Assembly: GCF_003001695.1 (NCBI RefSeq)
Contig: NZ_PVYX01000002.1
Span: 1,550,001 to 1,614,000 of the forward strand
DNA: 64,000 nt
Direction of reading: 5' to 3'
Origin: Flagellimonas meridianipacifica
GTDB lineage: Bacteria; Bacteroidota; Bacteroidia; Flavobacteriales; Flavobacteriaceae
Shown: in pieces, positions 1-7,806 of the stretch
How the letters are laid out: the number at the start of each line of letters is the position of its first letter
Position numbering within the stretch: the stretch's first letter is position 1
Program-made: the position numbers and the translations under genes
The notes under the pieces: model-generated
Database searches by the model: none
What the model was told of the DNA's origin: nothing
What the model saw: the letters and a program-made list of their open reading frames with translations, nothing else

Positions 1-372
1 GATGGAGCCGGCATATTAGGTCATGTTTTTGGGAGCAAACAGCCCCAAGTTGAAAATGCATTAAGCAGCAAGTCAGGAATTGATGCAGGGGCAATATCAC
101 AAATTCTTAAAATAGCGGCACCTCTTGTTCTTGGATATTTAGGAAAACAAACTAAGCAGCAGAATCTAAGCAGTCCTGATGCCTTAAATGGTCTTTTAGG
201 AGGACTTATGGGAGGTAGTAATACACAAAAAGAACAATCTTTGATTGAGACTTTCCTCGATTCTGATGGAGATGGAAGTGTCATTGACGATTTAGCAGGA
301 ATGGTACTGAACAGTGGAGGCAAAAAAGGCGGTGGCCTTGGTGGAATTCTAGGAGGCCTTTTTGGAAAGTAA
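1..372 (+). CDS. DUF937-type protein (5' end cut by the window)
   Basis: The frame is open from base 1 to TAA at 370-372, giving 123 C-terminal residues; the start lies outside the window. The protein is Gly/Leu/Ser rich with repeated GGLLGG and GGILGGLFG stretches. It has a helical stretch around SGIDAGAISQILKIAAPLVLGYLG, which resembles the DUF937 (YidB-like) family. An Asp-rich loop at 259-294 (DSDGDGSVIDDL) looks like a calcium-binding EF-hand/dockerin-type loop, although position 12 is Leu rather than Glu. The family is cytosolic or envelope-associated and has no firmly assigned function. A strong hairpin terminator follows. Family assignment is by sequence feel, without the N-terminus. 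Confidence 0.65.
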   Translation, partial: DGAGILGHVFGSKQPQVENALSSKSGIDAGAISQILKIAAPLVLGYLGKQTKQQNLSSPDALNGLLGGLMGGSNTQKEQSLIETFLDSDGDGSVIDDLAGMVLNSGGKKGGGLGGILGGLFGK

Positions 373-396
373 AAAATCCTTAACTTATTTTAACAC

Positions 397-426
397 AGCC
401 ATTTGAAAATTCAAATGGCTTTTTTG
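397..426 (+). terminator. Rho-independent terminator after the DUF937 gene
   Basis: AGCCATTTGA (397-406) pairs with TCAAATGGCT (411-420) across a 4-base loop and is followed by a T run at 421-426. It separates the DUF937 gene from the next gene, whose ATG is at 441. Confidence 0.85.
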
Positions 427-440
427 TATATTATCTTTAT

Positions 441-899
441 ATGAAAAAGAAAACTATCTTAAAATGTATTTCTCTTGGGATTTGCATTTTTTTCACCTCG
501 CAAACATTTTCTCAAAAAGACTCTCTGAACATTTCCGAAGAGGAGAAAGCCTATTTTAATTTGGAAGATGAGGATCCCGTCGAAATATCTGACGAAGAAA
601 CCGAATATGATATAATAATTCTTGAACCTGGTTTCAATGCTTGGTTAAAAGGTATTGCCCGGCCCGAAGGTTTCTATTCCCAACAATTTCTTGAAAACAG
701 GAATAATATACTGGTTATCCAATGGAACATCCGGGTACAGCAACCTTTCAATTTTGACCCACAGCTATATCAATTTCAAATAGACTATAGTCCTTCCATA
801 GACTACGGATATGAGGTAAATTACAAACTCTATAACTTTTTTATTTACTTCCAAAGGAAGTATAATCAAAGGCTAGGTCCCTTCTTTCCAAGAATTTAA
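441..899 (+). CDS. DUF6146 family exported protein
   Basis: A 152-residue protein with a clear N-terminal signal peptide (basic KKK, hydrophobic core, cleavage near TFSQ at residues 22-25). An acidic linker follows (EEEKAYFNLEDEDPVEISDEE), then a compact domain. Conserved-looking motifs are YDIIILEPGFNAWL, PEGFYSQQFLENRN, IDYSPSIDYGYEVNYKLYNFFIYFQRKYNQRL. This pattern matches the flavobacterial DUF6146 family, whose function is unknown; it probably acts in the periplasm. The ATG lies 15 bases after the preceding terminator T run, so any promoter must overlap the terminator or lie within it. The next gene (DUF6787) starts 30 bases downstream, but it has its own -7-like element. Confidence 0.8.
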   Translation: MKKKTILKCISLGICIFFTSQTFSQKDSLNISEEEKAYFNLEDEDPVEISDEETEYDIIILEPGFNAWLKGIARPEGFYSQQFLENRNNILVIQWNIRVQQPFNFDPQLYQFQIDYSPSIDYGYEVNYKLYNFFIYFQRKYNQRLGPFFPRI

Positions 900-904
900 T
901 GTGT

Positions 905-912
905 TATTTTTG
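905..912 (+). promoter_or_regulatory. Bacteroidetes -7 element (TATTTTTG)
   Basis: TATTTTTG matches the Bacteroidetes consensus TAnnTTTG and lies 17 bases before the ATG at 930 of the DUF6787 gene. I do not see a convincing TTTG -33 element at the right distance, so this may be a weak promoter or a chance match. Confidence 0.35.
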
Positions 913-929
913 CCATCGAAATTGTATTG

Positions 930-1445
930 ATGGAAAAAATTAAACAAAGGTGGGACATTTCCCAAAATTGGCAGTTGTTGTTTCCTATACTAGGAGTCTT
1001 GTTGACTTTGATAACAGCATATTTAATTGCAAGACGATTACTACATCTTTTTGACCTTAACAACACCGTTTTTGAATGGATTTTTACTTTAGGAGCGGGT
1101 GCCTTAGGGTATTATGTAATGGTCAAGCTTTTTTTGTGGTGTTTTAAAAAACTATCCAATAAATGGCCCGTAGAAGAACGTTGGGAAATGATTGCCATAT
1201 TCATTGTTTTTGCTATTACCGGGAGTATTTCAGGAAAGTTGGCAGGTCCTTTAACCGAATTGATAGGCTTGAAGCAAGGAATAATTAGTGATTGGATTTT
1301 TTGGACAGCACGCATTCTCCTTATCTTTCCCATTTATCAAGTACTCTTGGTCTTCTTCGGATGGCTATTTGGTCAATTCTCATTTTTCTGGAATTTTGAG
1401 AAAAAAATGCTCAAGCGTATGGGTTTAGGATTCCTAATCCCCTAA
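930..1445 (+). CDS. DUF6787 family membrane protein
   Basis: A 171-residue integral membrane protein. The ATG at 930 is preferred over the in-frame TTG directly before it at 927. It begins MEKIKQRWDIS, followed by hydrophobic segments at about residues 15-35, 48-68, 88-108 and 120-145. The end, QVLLVFFGWLFGQFSFFWNFEKKMLKRMG, is the hallmark tail of the flavobacterial DUF6787 family. The function is unknown. The middle segment IAIFIVFAITGSISGKLAGPL has small residues that could pack helices. It probably sits in the inner membrane. Confidence 0.85.
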   Translation: MEKIKQRWDISQNWQLLFPILGVLLTLITAYLIARRLLHLFDLNNTVFEWIFTLGAGALGYYVMVKLFLWCFKKLSNKWPVEERWEMIAIFIVFAITGSISGKLAGPLTELIGLKQGIISDWIFWTARILLIFPIYQVLLVFFGWLFGQFSFFWNFEKKMLKRMGLGFLIP

Positions 1446-1505
1446 TTATGGTTTTATTAACATTATAGAGTTCTTCAATTTACCTAGATTTGCAGCATGT
1501 TGCAC

Positions 1506-1793
1506 ATGAAAAAGATTTTTGGTCTTTTACTTTTTTCTGGCCTGATACTCGTCAAGGTATCCGCCTTTCATGTGCACGCACATCACGATGAAGACTGTGA
1601 AGCCATCGATGATTGTGAAATCTGTGATTTGGTCCTAGAAAACCAAGCCTCAGATTTGGATATTCCTATTCCCTTCTTCACAGACATAAATCATGTTATT
1701 TCAATTGAAGAAAAGGCGCCTCTAAAGTCAAAGTCCTTTTCTTCTAGTTCGAATATAAATCTCCTTTTTTCCAGACCTCCACCCCACTCATAA
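1506..1793 (+). CDS. Small His/Cys-rich exported protein of a metal-uptake locus
   Basis: About 95 residues from the ATG at 1506; an alternative ATG at 1497 adds MLH. A signal peptide (KKIFGLLLFSGLILVKVSA) is followed by a metal-ligand-rich stretch, FHVHAHHDEDCEAIDDCEICD, holding four His and three Cys with a CEIC pair. A Ser-rich tail ends in PPPHS. I do not recognise a named family. Small proteins of this kind often sit next to TonB-dependent receptors for metals. Here the receptor follows 139 bases downstream and carries its own His-rich loop. I infer periplasmic binding or sensing of zinc, copper or a similar ion; the metal cannot be told from sequence. A TAGATTTG element at 1485-1492 could be the -7 box. 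Confidence 0.7.
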   Translation: MKKIFGLLLFSGLILVKVSAFHVHAHHDEDCEAIDDCEICDLVLENQASDLDIPIPFFTDINHVISIEEKAPLKSKSFSSSSNINLLFSRPPPHS

Positions 1794-1932
1794 GCTTCAT
1801 TAGAATAGTATTCTCAGTTCAGGGGGGTATATAAGGACTTATTTAGTTTAAAGCTTTGTAATGTAACCCTTTAAATTAATATGCTGAGCTCTTGTTCAAA
1901 CTCAGTATAGATTCTCACGATTTTGGTATAAA

Positions 1933-4350
1933 GTGAATTTAAAATCATTCTTTTTTTTGTTTTTGGTGTTTGTTTCAGCTTCCATTGTTGCCCAAAAGAA
2001 TCCTTGTACGCTATCTATTAGCGGAAAAGTACTTGATGCGGAAACTAAGGCACCCATACCATATGTTACGGTGAGGGTAAGCAATACGGACAAATATGAC
2101 CTTACCAATCAAGACGGTATTTTTAAGATAGAAGGGGTATGTTCGGAAACCAACACCCTCATTATTTCTTGTCTTGGTTATTCAGAATCAGAACACGAGC
2201 ATCATCATGATCATGGGTCATCGCCCCATTTTTATTTAACACCGACCATTGTTGGGTTGGATGAGGTAACTATCCAGGCTGAAATAAACAAGGATAAAGG
2301 AACTGAATCCATAGCCCAAGTCACAGTAAGCAAAGAAGAAATCATCAGTAAACCTACACAAACCTTAGCATCCGTTTTATCGAGTCAACAAGGTGTTACT
2401 TTCGCCTCAACGGGAACTAATGTTGAGCTTCCAGTTATTCATGGCCTATCTGGAAATAGAATTTTAATCCTCAATAATGGGCTAAAACATGGTTTTCAAA
2501 CCTGGGGAAGAGAACACGCTCCTGAAATTAATGTAAATTCGACAAATAGTATAACTGTTGTCAAGGGTGCCGCAGGGGTTCGGTATGGGCCCGAGGCCCT
2601 TGGTGGGGCCATAATAGTGGAATCCAACCCTTTATTATTAAATAATCCTCTTTATGCCAATGTTGGAACGGGCTATCAAACTAATGGTAGAGGTTATAAT
2701 GCCAACTTGGAAATTGGTGAGGGTACGGACAAATGGAGTTACTATATCAATGGAAGCTATATAAGAATTGGTGACAGGAAGACCCCTGACTACAACTTAA
2801 CCAACTCTGGAAGGGAAGAAAAAGCCTTTGGTTTTGGTGTTCTTCGTCATCTTGAAAATTGGGATTTTAAAATTAATTACAGCTTTATAGACCAAAATCT
2901 TGCACTATTACGATCATCAATAGCAGGTAGTGCAGATACTTTTATAAGGTCTATAAATGCCGAAGAACCTCTTATCATCAATCCTTTTTCTTATGATATT
3001 GATGAGCCCAATCAGGATGTTCAGCACCATCTAGCCAAAGCGGAAATTAGCTGGTGGTATTCGGATGATGCAAAATTGACCTTCAGAGGAGGAATACAAT
3101 TGAATCAAAGGGATGAATTTGATGTACGAAGAAATTCCAATCTCCCTATTATTGACCTCGATTTACTCACCTATGACTATCAATTGGAATGGCAACATCC
3201 CAGATGGTACGGACTGAATGGCCTGATAGGAGTTCAATACTTTAGCCAGAATAATGACAATAATCCTGGTACACAAACCACTCCACTTGTTCCCAACTAT
3301 AATATAGACAGATATAGTGCTTTTATAACCGAGAGCTTAGGATTTGGAAAAAATACTTTTGAAGCAGGGGTACGAGTCGACTTTGAATCCAACGATGTAC
3401 GAGGTAGGGAGACCAACCAGGATATTTTTCGCGACAACTACAATTTCACCAACTTGACGACCTCGTTGGGCTATATAAGGAGGTTCAACGAAAACACCAC
3501 CTTCAGAACAAATATTGGAACCGCTTGGAGAACTCCAAACGTATTTGAGTTGTTCAGCTTTGGACAACAGAGATACGAAAGTATTTTTGGCCTACTTCGA
3601 TTTAGCAATACAGATGGTACCTCAAGTACCAGCGAAGTTATTCGGTTTGAAGATAGTGATGTGGAACCCGAAAGAGGCTATAAATTCATCAATGAATTCA
3701 AGACCACCAAAAATGGTAATCAACACAATCTTACGGTCTACTCCCATTTTATTGAAAACTATGTTTTTGATCGACCTATCGGAGTTTTTGGAACCGTAAG
3801 AGGCCCAAATACAGCTTTTTTCTTCGACCAAGTTGATGCTCTTTTTCTTGGAGCAGATTATAGTTGGAGGCGAGAATGGACAAAGAATATAGTTGGAACT
3901 TTTGGTTTTAGCTATCTATGGACCACCACCCCGGATAACGAAGGAGACTTGATAAACCAGCCTCCGATTTCCACTGATTATGAGTTGCAATGGGATCACG
4001 GAAAGCTATGGAAATTTGAATCTTCAAGACTAACGATACGCCCTAGCTACACGTTTAGGCAATTTCAGGCGCCAAGAACAATTCCTTTGGAAAGTCTTGC
4101 GGATGGATCTGTGGAAATCACTACTGATTCTGAAATTTTTGACTTTGCAGATGCTCCGGACGGCTATTTCCTGTTGGATTTATCCTGGAACTTAAAATGG
4201 AAGGCCTTCAGCGCGAACATAGCCGTAACTAATCTCTTAAATGCACGTTATAGAAACTATTTAAATGATTTACGATACTTTGCGGATGAGCCGGGAAGAA
4301 ATATACTTTTTACCCTGAACTATTCTTTTAAATCAAAAAAAAATGACTGA
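1933..4350 (+). CDS. TonB-dependent outer-membrane receptor, probably for a metal
   Basis: An 805-residue receptor with a GTG start at 1933 and a signal peptide (residues 1-21, ending VAQ). Residues 27-105 form a carboxypeptidase-D-like regulatory domain (SGKVLDAETKAPIPYVTV, with a TNQDGIFKI turn). A plug domain follows at about 120-230 (SVLSSQQGV, IHGLSGNRILILNNG, VVKGAAGVRYGPEALGGAI). The rest is a large beta-barrel ending in an aromatic strand (ILFTLNYSFK). Oddly, the regulatory domain carries a loop at residues 86-99 with His at 88, 90, 91, 92, 94 and 99, near Cys70 and Cys80. That suggests a metal or metal-chelate substrate. Neighbours are a His/Cys-rich exported protein upstream and an acidic lipoprotein downstream. 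The receptor call is firm; the substrate is inferred. Confidence 0.9.
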   Translation: MNLKSFFFLFLVFVSASIVAQKNPCTLSISGKVLDAETKAPIPYVTVRVSNTDKYDLTNQDGIFKIEGVCSETNTLIISCLGYSESEHEHHHDHGSSPHFYLTPTIVGLDEVTIQAEINKDKGTESIAQVTVSKEEIISKPTQTLASVLSSQQGVTFASTGTNVELPVIHGLSGNRILILNNGLKHGFQTWGREHAPEINVNSTNSITVVKGAAGVRYGPEALGGAIIVESNPLLLNNPLYANVGTGYQTNGRGYNANLEIGEGTDKWSYYINGSYIRIGDRKTPDYNLTNSGREEKAFGFGVLRHLENWDFKINYSFIDQNLALLRSSIAGSADTFIRSINAEEPLIINPFSYDIDEPNQDVQHHLAKAEISWWYSDDAKLTFRGGIQLNQRDEFDVRRNSNLPIIDLDLLTYDYQLEWQHPRWYGLNGLIGVQYFSQNNDNNPGTQTTPLVPNYNIDRYSAFITESLGFGKNTFEAGVRVDFESNDVRGRETNQDIFRDNYNFTNLTTSLGYIRRFNENTTFRTNIGTAWRTPNVFELFSFGQQRYESIFGLLRFSNTDGTSSTSEVIRFEDSDVEPERGYKFINEFKTTKNGNQHNLTVYSHFIENYVFDRPIGVFGTVRGPNTAFFFDQVDALFLGADYSWRREWTKNIVGTFGFSYLWTTTPDNEGDLINQPPISTDYELQWDHGKLWKFESSRLTIRPSYTFRQFQAPRTIPLESLADGSVEITTDSEIFDFADAPDGYFLLDLSWNLKWKAFSANIAVTNLLNARYRNYLNDLRYFADEPGRNILFTLNYSFKSKKND

Positions 4351-4462
4351 ACAAAGTGCCCCAAAAAAGAGGTCAATTATCACTCGACCTCCTTGATTAC
4401 ATAAAATTTGAAAACAGATTTTAGATTACAGAAACAATTAAACAAATAAAAAAAAGTAACAA

Positions 4463-5098
4463 ATGAAAACAATTGAAAAATTAATGAATCTACGTTTATT
4501 GGCAATTTTATTTGCCGCGTTAACCATAGCAAGTTGTAGTGATGATGACGACGCTCCCGGGGAAGAAGATGAGTTGGAAGTTATCACCAGTGTAACATTA
4601 CAATTTACAAACAATGCCGATCCTATGGATGTAATAACTGCAACAGCGGTAGATCCAGATGGAGAAGGTATTGCAGAGCTACAGGTTCAAGGTGGAATCG
4701 CCCTAGCGGCTGACACGCAGTATACGTTAACTTTCATAATCCTGAACGCTTTGGATCCGGATGATGTAGAAGATATAGGTGAAGAAATCTTGGACGAAGA
4801 TGACGAACACCAATTTTTCTTTAGCTTCACCGATGGTGCTTTTGACAGCCCAACGGGTACTGGTAATATTTCTCCTGCTACGGGAGCAATAAACTATAAC
4901 GATCAGGATGATAATGGCAACCCGGTGGGCTTAAGTACTAATTGGACCACTGCTGCCACAGGTACAACTATGGGTACTTTTACGGCGAGATTGCAGCACC
5001 AACCGCCTGTTAATGAAACTCCTGTAAAAACATCCACTTCTACCTCTGAAGATGGTGAGCCTGATTTTAACCTAACATTTGACTTGACGATTCAATAA
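4463..5098 (+). CDS. Acidic surface or periplasmic lipoprotein linked to the TonB receptor
   Basis: A 211-residue protein whose lipobox (LTIASC, Cys about residue 25) is followed by an acidic run, DDDDAPGEEDELE, typical of Bacteroidetes exported lipoproteins. The mature part is rich in Asp, Thr and Gly. It contains LQFTNNADPMDVITATAVDPDGEG, a second acidic stretch EEILDEDDEHQFFFSF, and the repeated-looking INYNDQDDNGNPVGLSTNW. It resembles flavobacterial proteins annotated as type 1 periplasmic-binding-fold superfamily that accompany TonB receptors. It may capture the substrate for the receptor 112 bases upstream. The pairing is real; the role is inference. An efficient terminator follows. 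Confidence 0.75.
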   Translation: MKTIEKLMNLRLLAILFAALTIASCSDDDDAPGEEDELEVITSVTLQFTNNADPMDVITATAVDPDGEGIAELQVQGGIALAADTQYTLTFIILNALDPDDVEDIGEEILDEDDEHQFFFSFTDGAFDSPTGTGNISPATGAINYNDQDDNGNPVGLSTNWTTAATGTTMGTFTARLQHQPPVNETPVKTSTSTSEDGEPDFNLTFDLTIQ

Positions 5099-5149
5099 AT
5101 CGTTTTTGACTTGGAAAAGAACAAATGTGAGGTTTGTTAGTTTTCCACT

Positions 5150-5183
5150 AAGGGAGTTCTCGTAAAAGGCTCCCTTATTTTTT
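5150..5183 (+). terminator. Terminator between convergent genes
   Basis: AAGGGAG (5150-5156) pairs with CTCCCTT (5170-5176) and is followed by an AT-rich T run to 5183. It ends transcription of the lipoprotein gene. It overlaps the stop codon (5175-5177) of the minus-strand gene that converges on it. Confidence 0.7.
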
Positions 5184-5456
5184 TCCTTTAGAAAAAACAT
5201 GCGTATACAACCACATTAAGGTAAAACTGGGCACAACATCCAATCCGGGCACCAGCTCTTCTACAAAAGTCACCACACCTGCAACTTGACCCATCTTACC
5301 TTTATACAATTGGGTCATAAGCCAACCCGCAAGCGGAGCCCAAATAACATCAGAAAACTCTCCTATTCCAGGTATGACAAATGAGAGCATTCCAATACCA
5401 TCAAACAGTAGACCCAAAAATAGGTCTCTATATTTTGAATCTTTTTCTTTTGCCAT
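5175..5456 (-). CDS. Small predicted membrane protein
   Basis: 93 residues from the ATG at 5456 (MAKEKDSKYRDL). The frame extends further upstream to 5555, but that part reads as non-coding. A charged N-terminus precedes two hydrophobic segments (LFLGLLFDGIGMLSFVIPGIG and VIWAPLAGWLMTQLY). A conserved-looking end follows: GVVTFVEELVPGLDVVPSFTLMWLYTHVF. The Pro/Gly-rich helices suggest a small inner-membrane protein. Similar proteins occur in other flavobacteria, but I cannot name a family or function. It converges on the lipoprotein gene. Confidence 0.65.
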   Translation of the reverse strand: MAKEKDSKYRDLFLGLLFDGIGMLSFVIPGIGEFSDVIWAPLAGWLMTQLYKGKMGQVAGVVTFVEELVPGLDVVPSFTLMWLYTHVFSKGKK

Positions 5457-5649
5457 TGCGGAAAAATAGCAAAACGGCTTGAAAGAGAAAAATACCCTAT
5501 TATAAATCGGACCTGGTAGGTTTAAGAAATTGATGTAAAATCTCAATCTTCCCAAATTCGCCTAAAAGCTGGTAATCAGTTTAATTCTGTTTTGCATCTC
5601 GTATACCATTACTCGTAAAGAAAGGGAAAGCAAAATGGTTTATAATCTG

Positions 5650-6210
5650 TTAGGATGTTGCGTTCAATTTGCTTGAAAAATGCTGATTCAACTTTTTTAT
5701 TTTAGGATTTATGATGAACTGGCAGTATGGTTGCATCTTGTTATCATTATAGTAATTTTGATGCTCAATTTCAGCTTTATAAAAAGGCTTTTCCTCCGAA
5801 ACTGCCGTCACTATTGGGGAACCAAAAACTCTTTCTTTCTCTAACAAAGAAATAAAAGCTTCAGCTTCTTCTTTCTGTTGTTGACTGGTATAAAAAATTT
5901 CGCTTCTATACTGGGTACCCACATCATTACCTTGTCTATTTAAAGTTGTAGGATCATGGGTTGCAAAAAATACCTCTAAGAGTTCTGTATATGAAACCTC
6001 TGAAGCATCAAAAACTACTTTTACACCTTCAGCATGACCGGTTCTTCCAGTACAAATCTCACGATACGCTGGATTCTTAATTGAACCTCCGGTATACCCA
6101 GAAATTACCTCTTTTACTCCATTCAATCTCTGAAAAACGGCTTCCGTACACCAAAAGCACCCTCCAGCAAAAATTGCTATCGATTCTGTAGAATTATTTT
6201 GTTTATCCAT
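5650..6210 (-). CDS. msrA: Peptide-methionine (S)-S-oxide reductase MsrA
   Basis: 186 residues from the ATG at 6210; an in-frame start seven codons upstream adds MFNFIVN and is less likely. MsrA reduces methionine-S-sulfoxide in proteins using thioredoxin. The signature GGCFWCTEA places the catalytic Cys at residue 18 with a second Cys at 21. The family motifs GYTGG, YREICTGRTGHAEGVKVVFD, FFATHDPTTLNRQGNDVGTQYRS and IEHQNYYNDNKMQPYC all follow. No MsrB domain is fused. There is no signal peptide, so it is cytosolic. It is divergent from the ABC ATPase gene at 6369. Confidence 0.95.
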   Translation of the reverse strand: MDKQNNSTESIAIFAGGCFWCTEAVFQRLNGVKEVISGYTGGSIKNPAYREICTGRTGHAEGVKVVFDASEVSYTELLEVFFATHDPTTLNRQGNDVGTQYRSEIFYTSQQQKEEAEAFISLLEKERVFGSPIVTAVSEEKPFYKAEIEHQNYYNDNKMQPYCQFIINPKIKKLNQHFSSKLNATS

Positions 6211-6368
6211 ATTGACGATAAAATTAAACAAACTTGTTGGTTTTACAATATCATAAAACGCCTTAGCATTCCATTATTAGTCGGCAAATATTTAAAAACC
6301 TTCTTTTCAAATTTTCAGCTTTTGGCTCTCATTCGGAATGATTACTTTCACTGCTCCAACGCATACAT

Positions 6369-7031
6369 ATGATAAAGGCAACAAATATTAAAAAGTCCTT
6401 TGGAGACCTCGATGTTCTTAAAGGAGTTGATTTATCAGTTGATAAAGGAGAAGTAGTTTCCATTGTAGGGGCTTCGGGAGCAGGTAAAACCACATTACTT
6501 CAAATTATGGGGACTTTGGATTCTCCTTCCAATTTAGAGGATAGCTCCTTGTTTATAAACAATGTAGATGTCACCCAACTCACGGATAAGGAATTGGCAC
6601 GTTTCAGAAACGCACATATCGGTTTTATTTTTCAATTCCATCAACTGTTGCCAGAATTCAATGCTTTGGAGAATGTTTGCATCCCTGCTTTTATCAAAAA
6701 GACTTCAAAGCCTGAGGCCGAGAAGCGTGCAAAAGAACTTTTGGATTTTTTGGGGCTGTCAGATAGATATTCCCATAAACCCAGTGAGCTTTCTGGTGGG
6801 GAACAACAAAGGGTAGCTGTGGCAAGATCGCTCATCAATAATCCTTCTGTGATTTTTGCTGATGAACCCAGTGGAAATTTGGATTCGGAAAGTGCTGATA
6901 GACTACATCGATTGTTTTTTCAGCTAAGGGACGAGTTTGGACAAACCTTCGTATTGGTCACCCACAATTCAGAACTGGCCAATATGGCGGATAGAAAGTT
7001 GACCATGGTGGATGGTCTTATCGTTTCTTGA
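6369..7031 (+). CDS. lolD: LolD-like ABC transporter ATPase
   Basis: 220 residues. Walker A GASGAGKT is at 34-41, the Q-loop near [10 protein letters not shown], the ABC signature LSGGEQQ at 141-147, Walker B VIFADE at 161-166, and the H-switch at [10 protein letters not shown]. Length and overall pattern match the MacB/LolD/FtsE branch (lipoprotein release or MacB-type ATPase). The many lipoproteins nearby make LolD the likely role. No permease partner (LolC/E) is in the window, as is usual for flavobacterial lolD. The TIGR02757 gene starts 10 bases after the stop, suggesting a two-gene transcript. Confidence 0.85.
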   Translation: MIKATNIKKSFGDLDVLKGVDLSVDKGEVVSIVGASGAGKTTLLQIMGTLDSPSNLEDSSLFINNVDVTQLTDKELARFRNAHIGFIFQFHQLLPEFNALENVCIPAFIKKTSKPEAEKRAKELLDFLGLSDRYSHKPSELSGGEQQRVAVARSLINNPSVIFADEPSGNLDSESADRLHRLFFQLRDEFGQTFVLVTHNSELANMADRKLTMVDGLIVS

Positions 7032-7041
7032 TTTTTTATCT

Positions 7042-7806
7042 ATGACCCAAGCCGAACTTAAAGAATTTCTTGATGAAAAGGCCGAGTTCTATGAAAACCC
7101 GGATTTTTTGAAGGATGACCCACTACAAATACCCCATAGGTTCTCTAAAAAGCAGGACATTGAAATCAGTGCTTTTATGACGGCCACTATTGCCTGGGGA
7201 AATAGAAAAAGTATAATAAACAATGCCTCTCGATTGATGGAGCTTTTGGACCAAGCGCCTCACGATTTCATTATGAACCATATTGAAAAAGATTTAGATT
7301 CGTTGCGTTCGTTTGTGCACAGAACTTTTAATAGTGAAGATTTATGCTTTTTTATTCAAGGACTGAGAAACATTTATGCTAACCATGGTGGGTTGGAATC
7401 GGTGTTTTCTGAGCATCAACAACCACAATCATTACAGAATTCCATAACGGAATTCAAGAAACTTTTTTTTGAACTGCCTCATGCCAAAAGAACAGAAAAG
7501 CATGTTTCAGACCCTAGTAAAGGTTCGGCGGCAAAGCGCATAAATATGTTTCTAAGATGGATGGTAAGAGATAGTAGAGCTGGTGTGGACTTTGGTCTAT
7601 GGAAGACCATAAAACCCAGTCAATTATCCTGTCCGTTGGATGTGCATTCAGGGAATGTTGCACGAAAGTTGAAACTTATAAAGAGAAAACAAAATGATGC
7701 CAAGGCTTTGTTGGAGTTGGATAAGAAGCTAAAAAAACTGAATCCGTTGGATCCAGTTAAATACGATTTCGCCCTTTTCGGACTGGGAGTATTCGAGAAA
7801 TTCTAA
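7042..7806 (+). CDS. TIGR02757 family protein
   Basis: 254 residues from the ATG at 7042 (MTQAELKEFLDEKAEFY); an upstream in-frame start would overlap lolD and is not favoured. Family features are PDFLKDDPLQIPHRFSKKQDIEISAFMTATIAWGNRKSI, SKGSAAKRINMFLRWMVR, GVDFGLWKTIKPSQLSCPLDVHSGNVAR, and the end DPVKYDFALFGLGVFEKF. This matches TIGR02757 (DUF2400), a widespread Bacteroidetes family with a fold related to HhH DNA glycosylases. Its substrate is unknown. It is cytosolic. Its stop overlaps the stop of the convergent peroxidase gene by 4 bases. Confidence 0.9.
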   Translation: MTQAELKEFLDEKAEFYENPDFLKDDPLQIPHRFSKKQDIEISAFMTATIAWGNRKSIINNASRLMELLDQAPHDFIMNHIEKDLDSLRSFVHRTFNSEDLCFFIQGLRNIYANHGGLESVFSEHQQPQSLQNSITEFKKLFFELPHAKRTEKHVSDPSKGSAAKRINMFLRWMVRDSRAGVDFGLWKTIKPSQLSCPLDVHSGNVARKLKLIKRKQNDAKALLELDKKLKKLNPLDPVKYDFALFGLGVFEKF

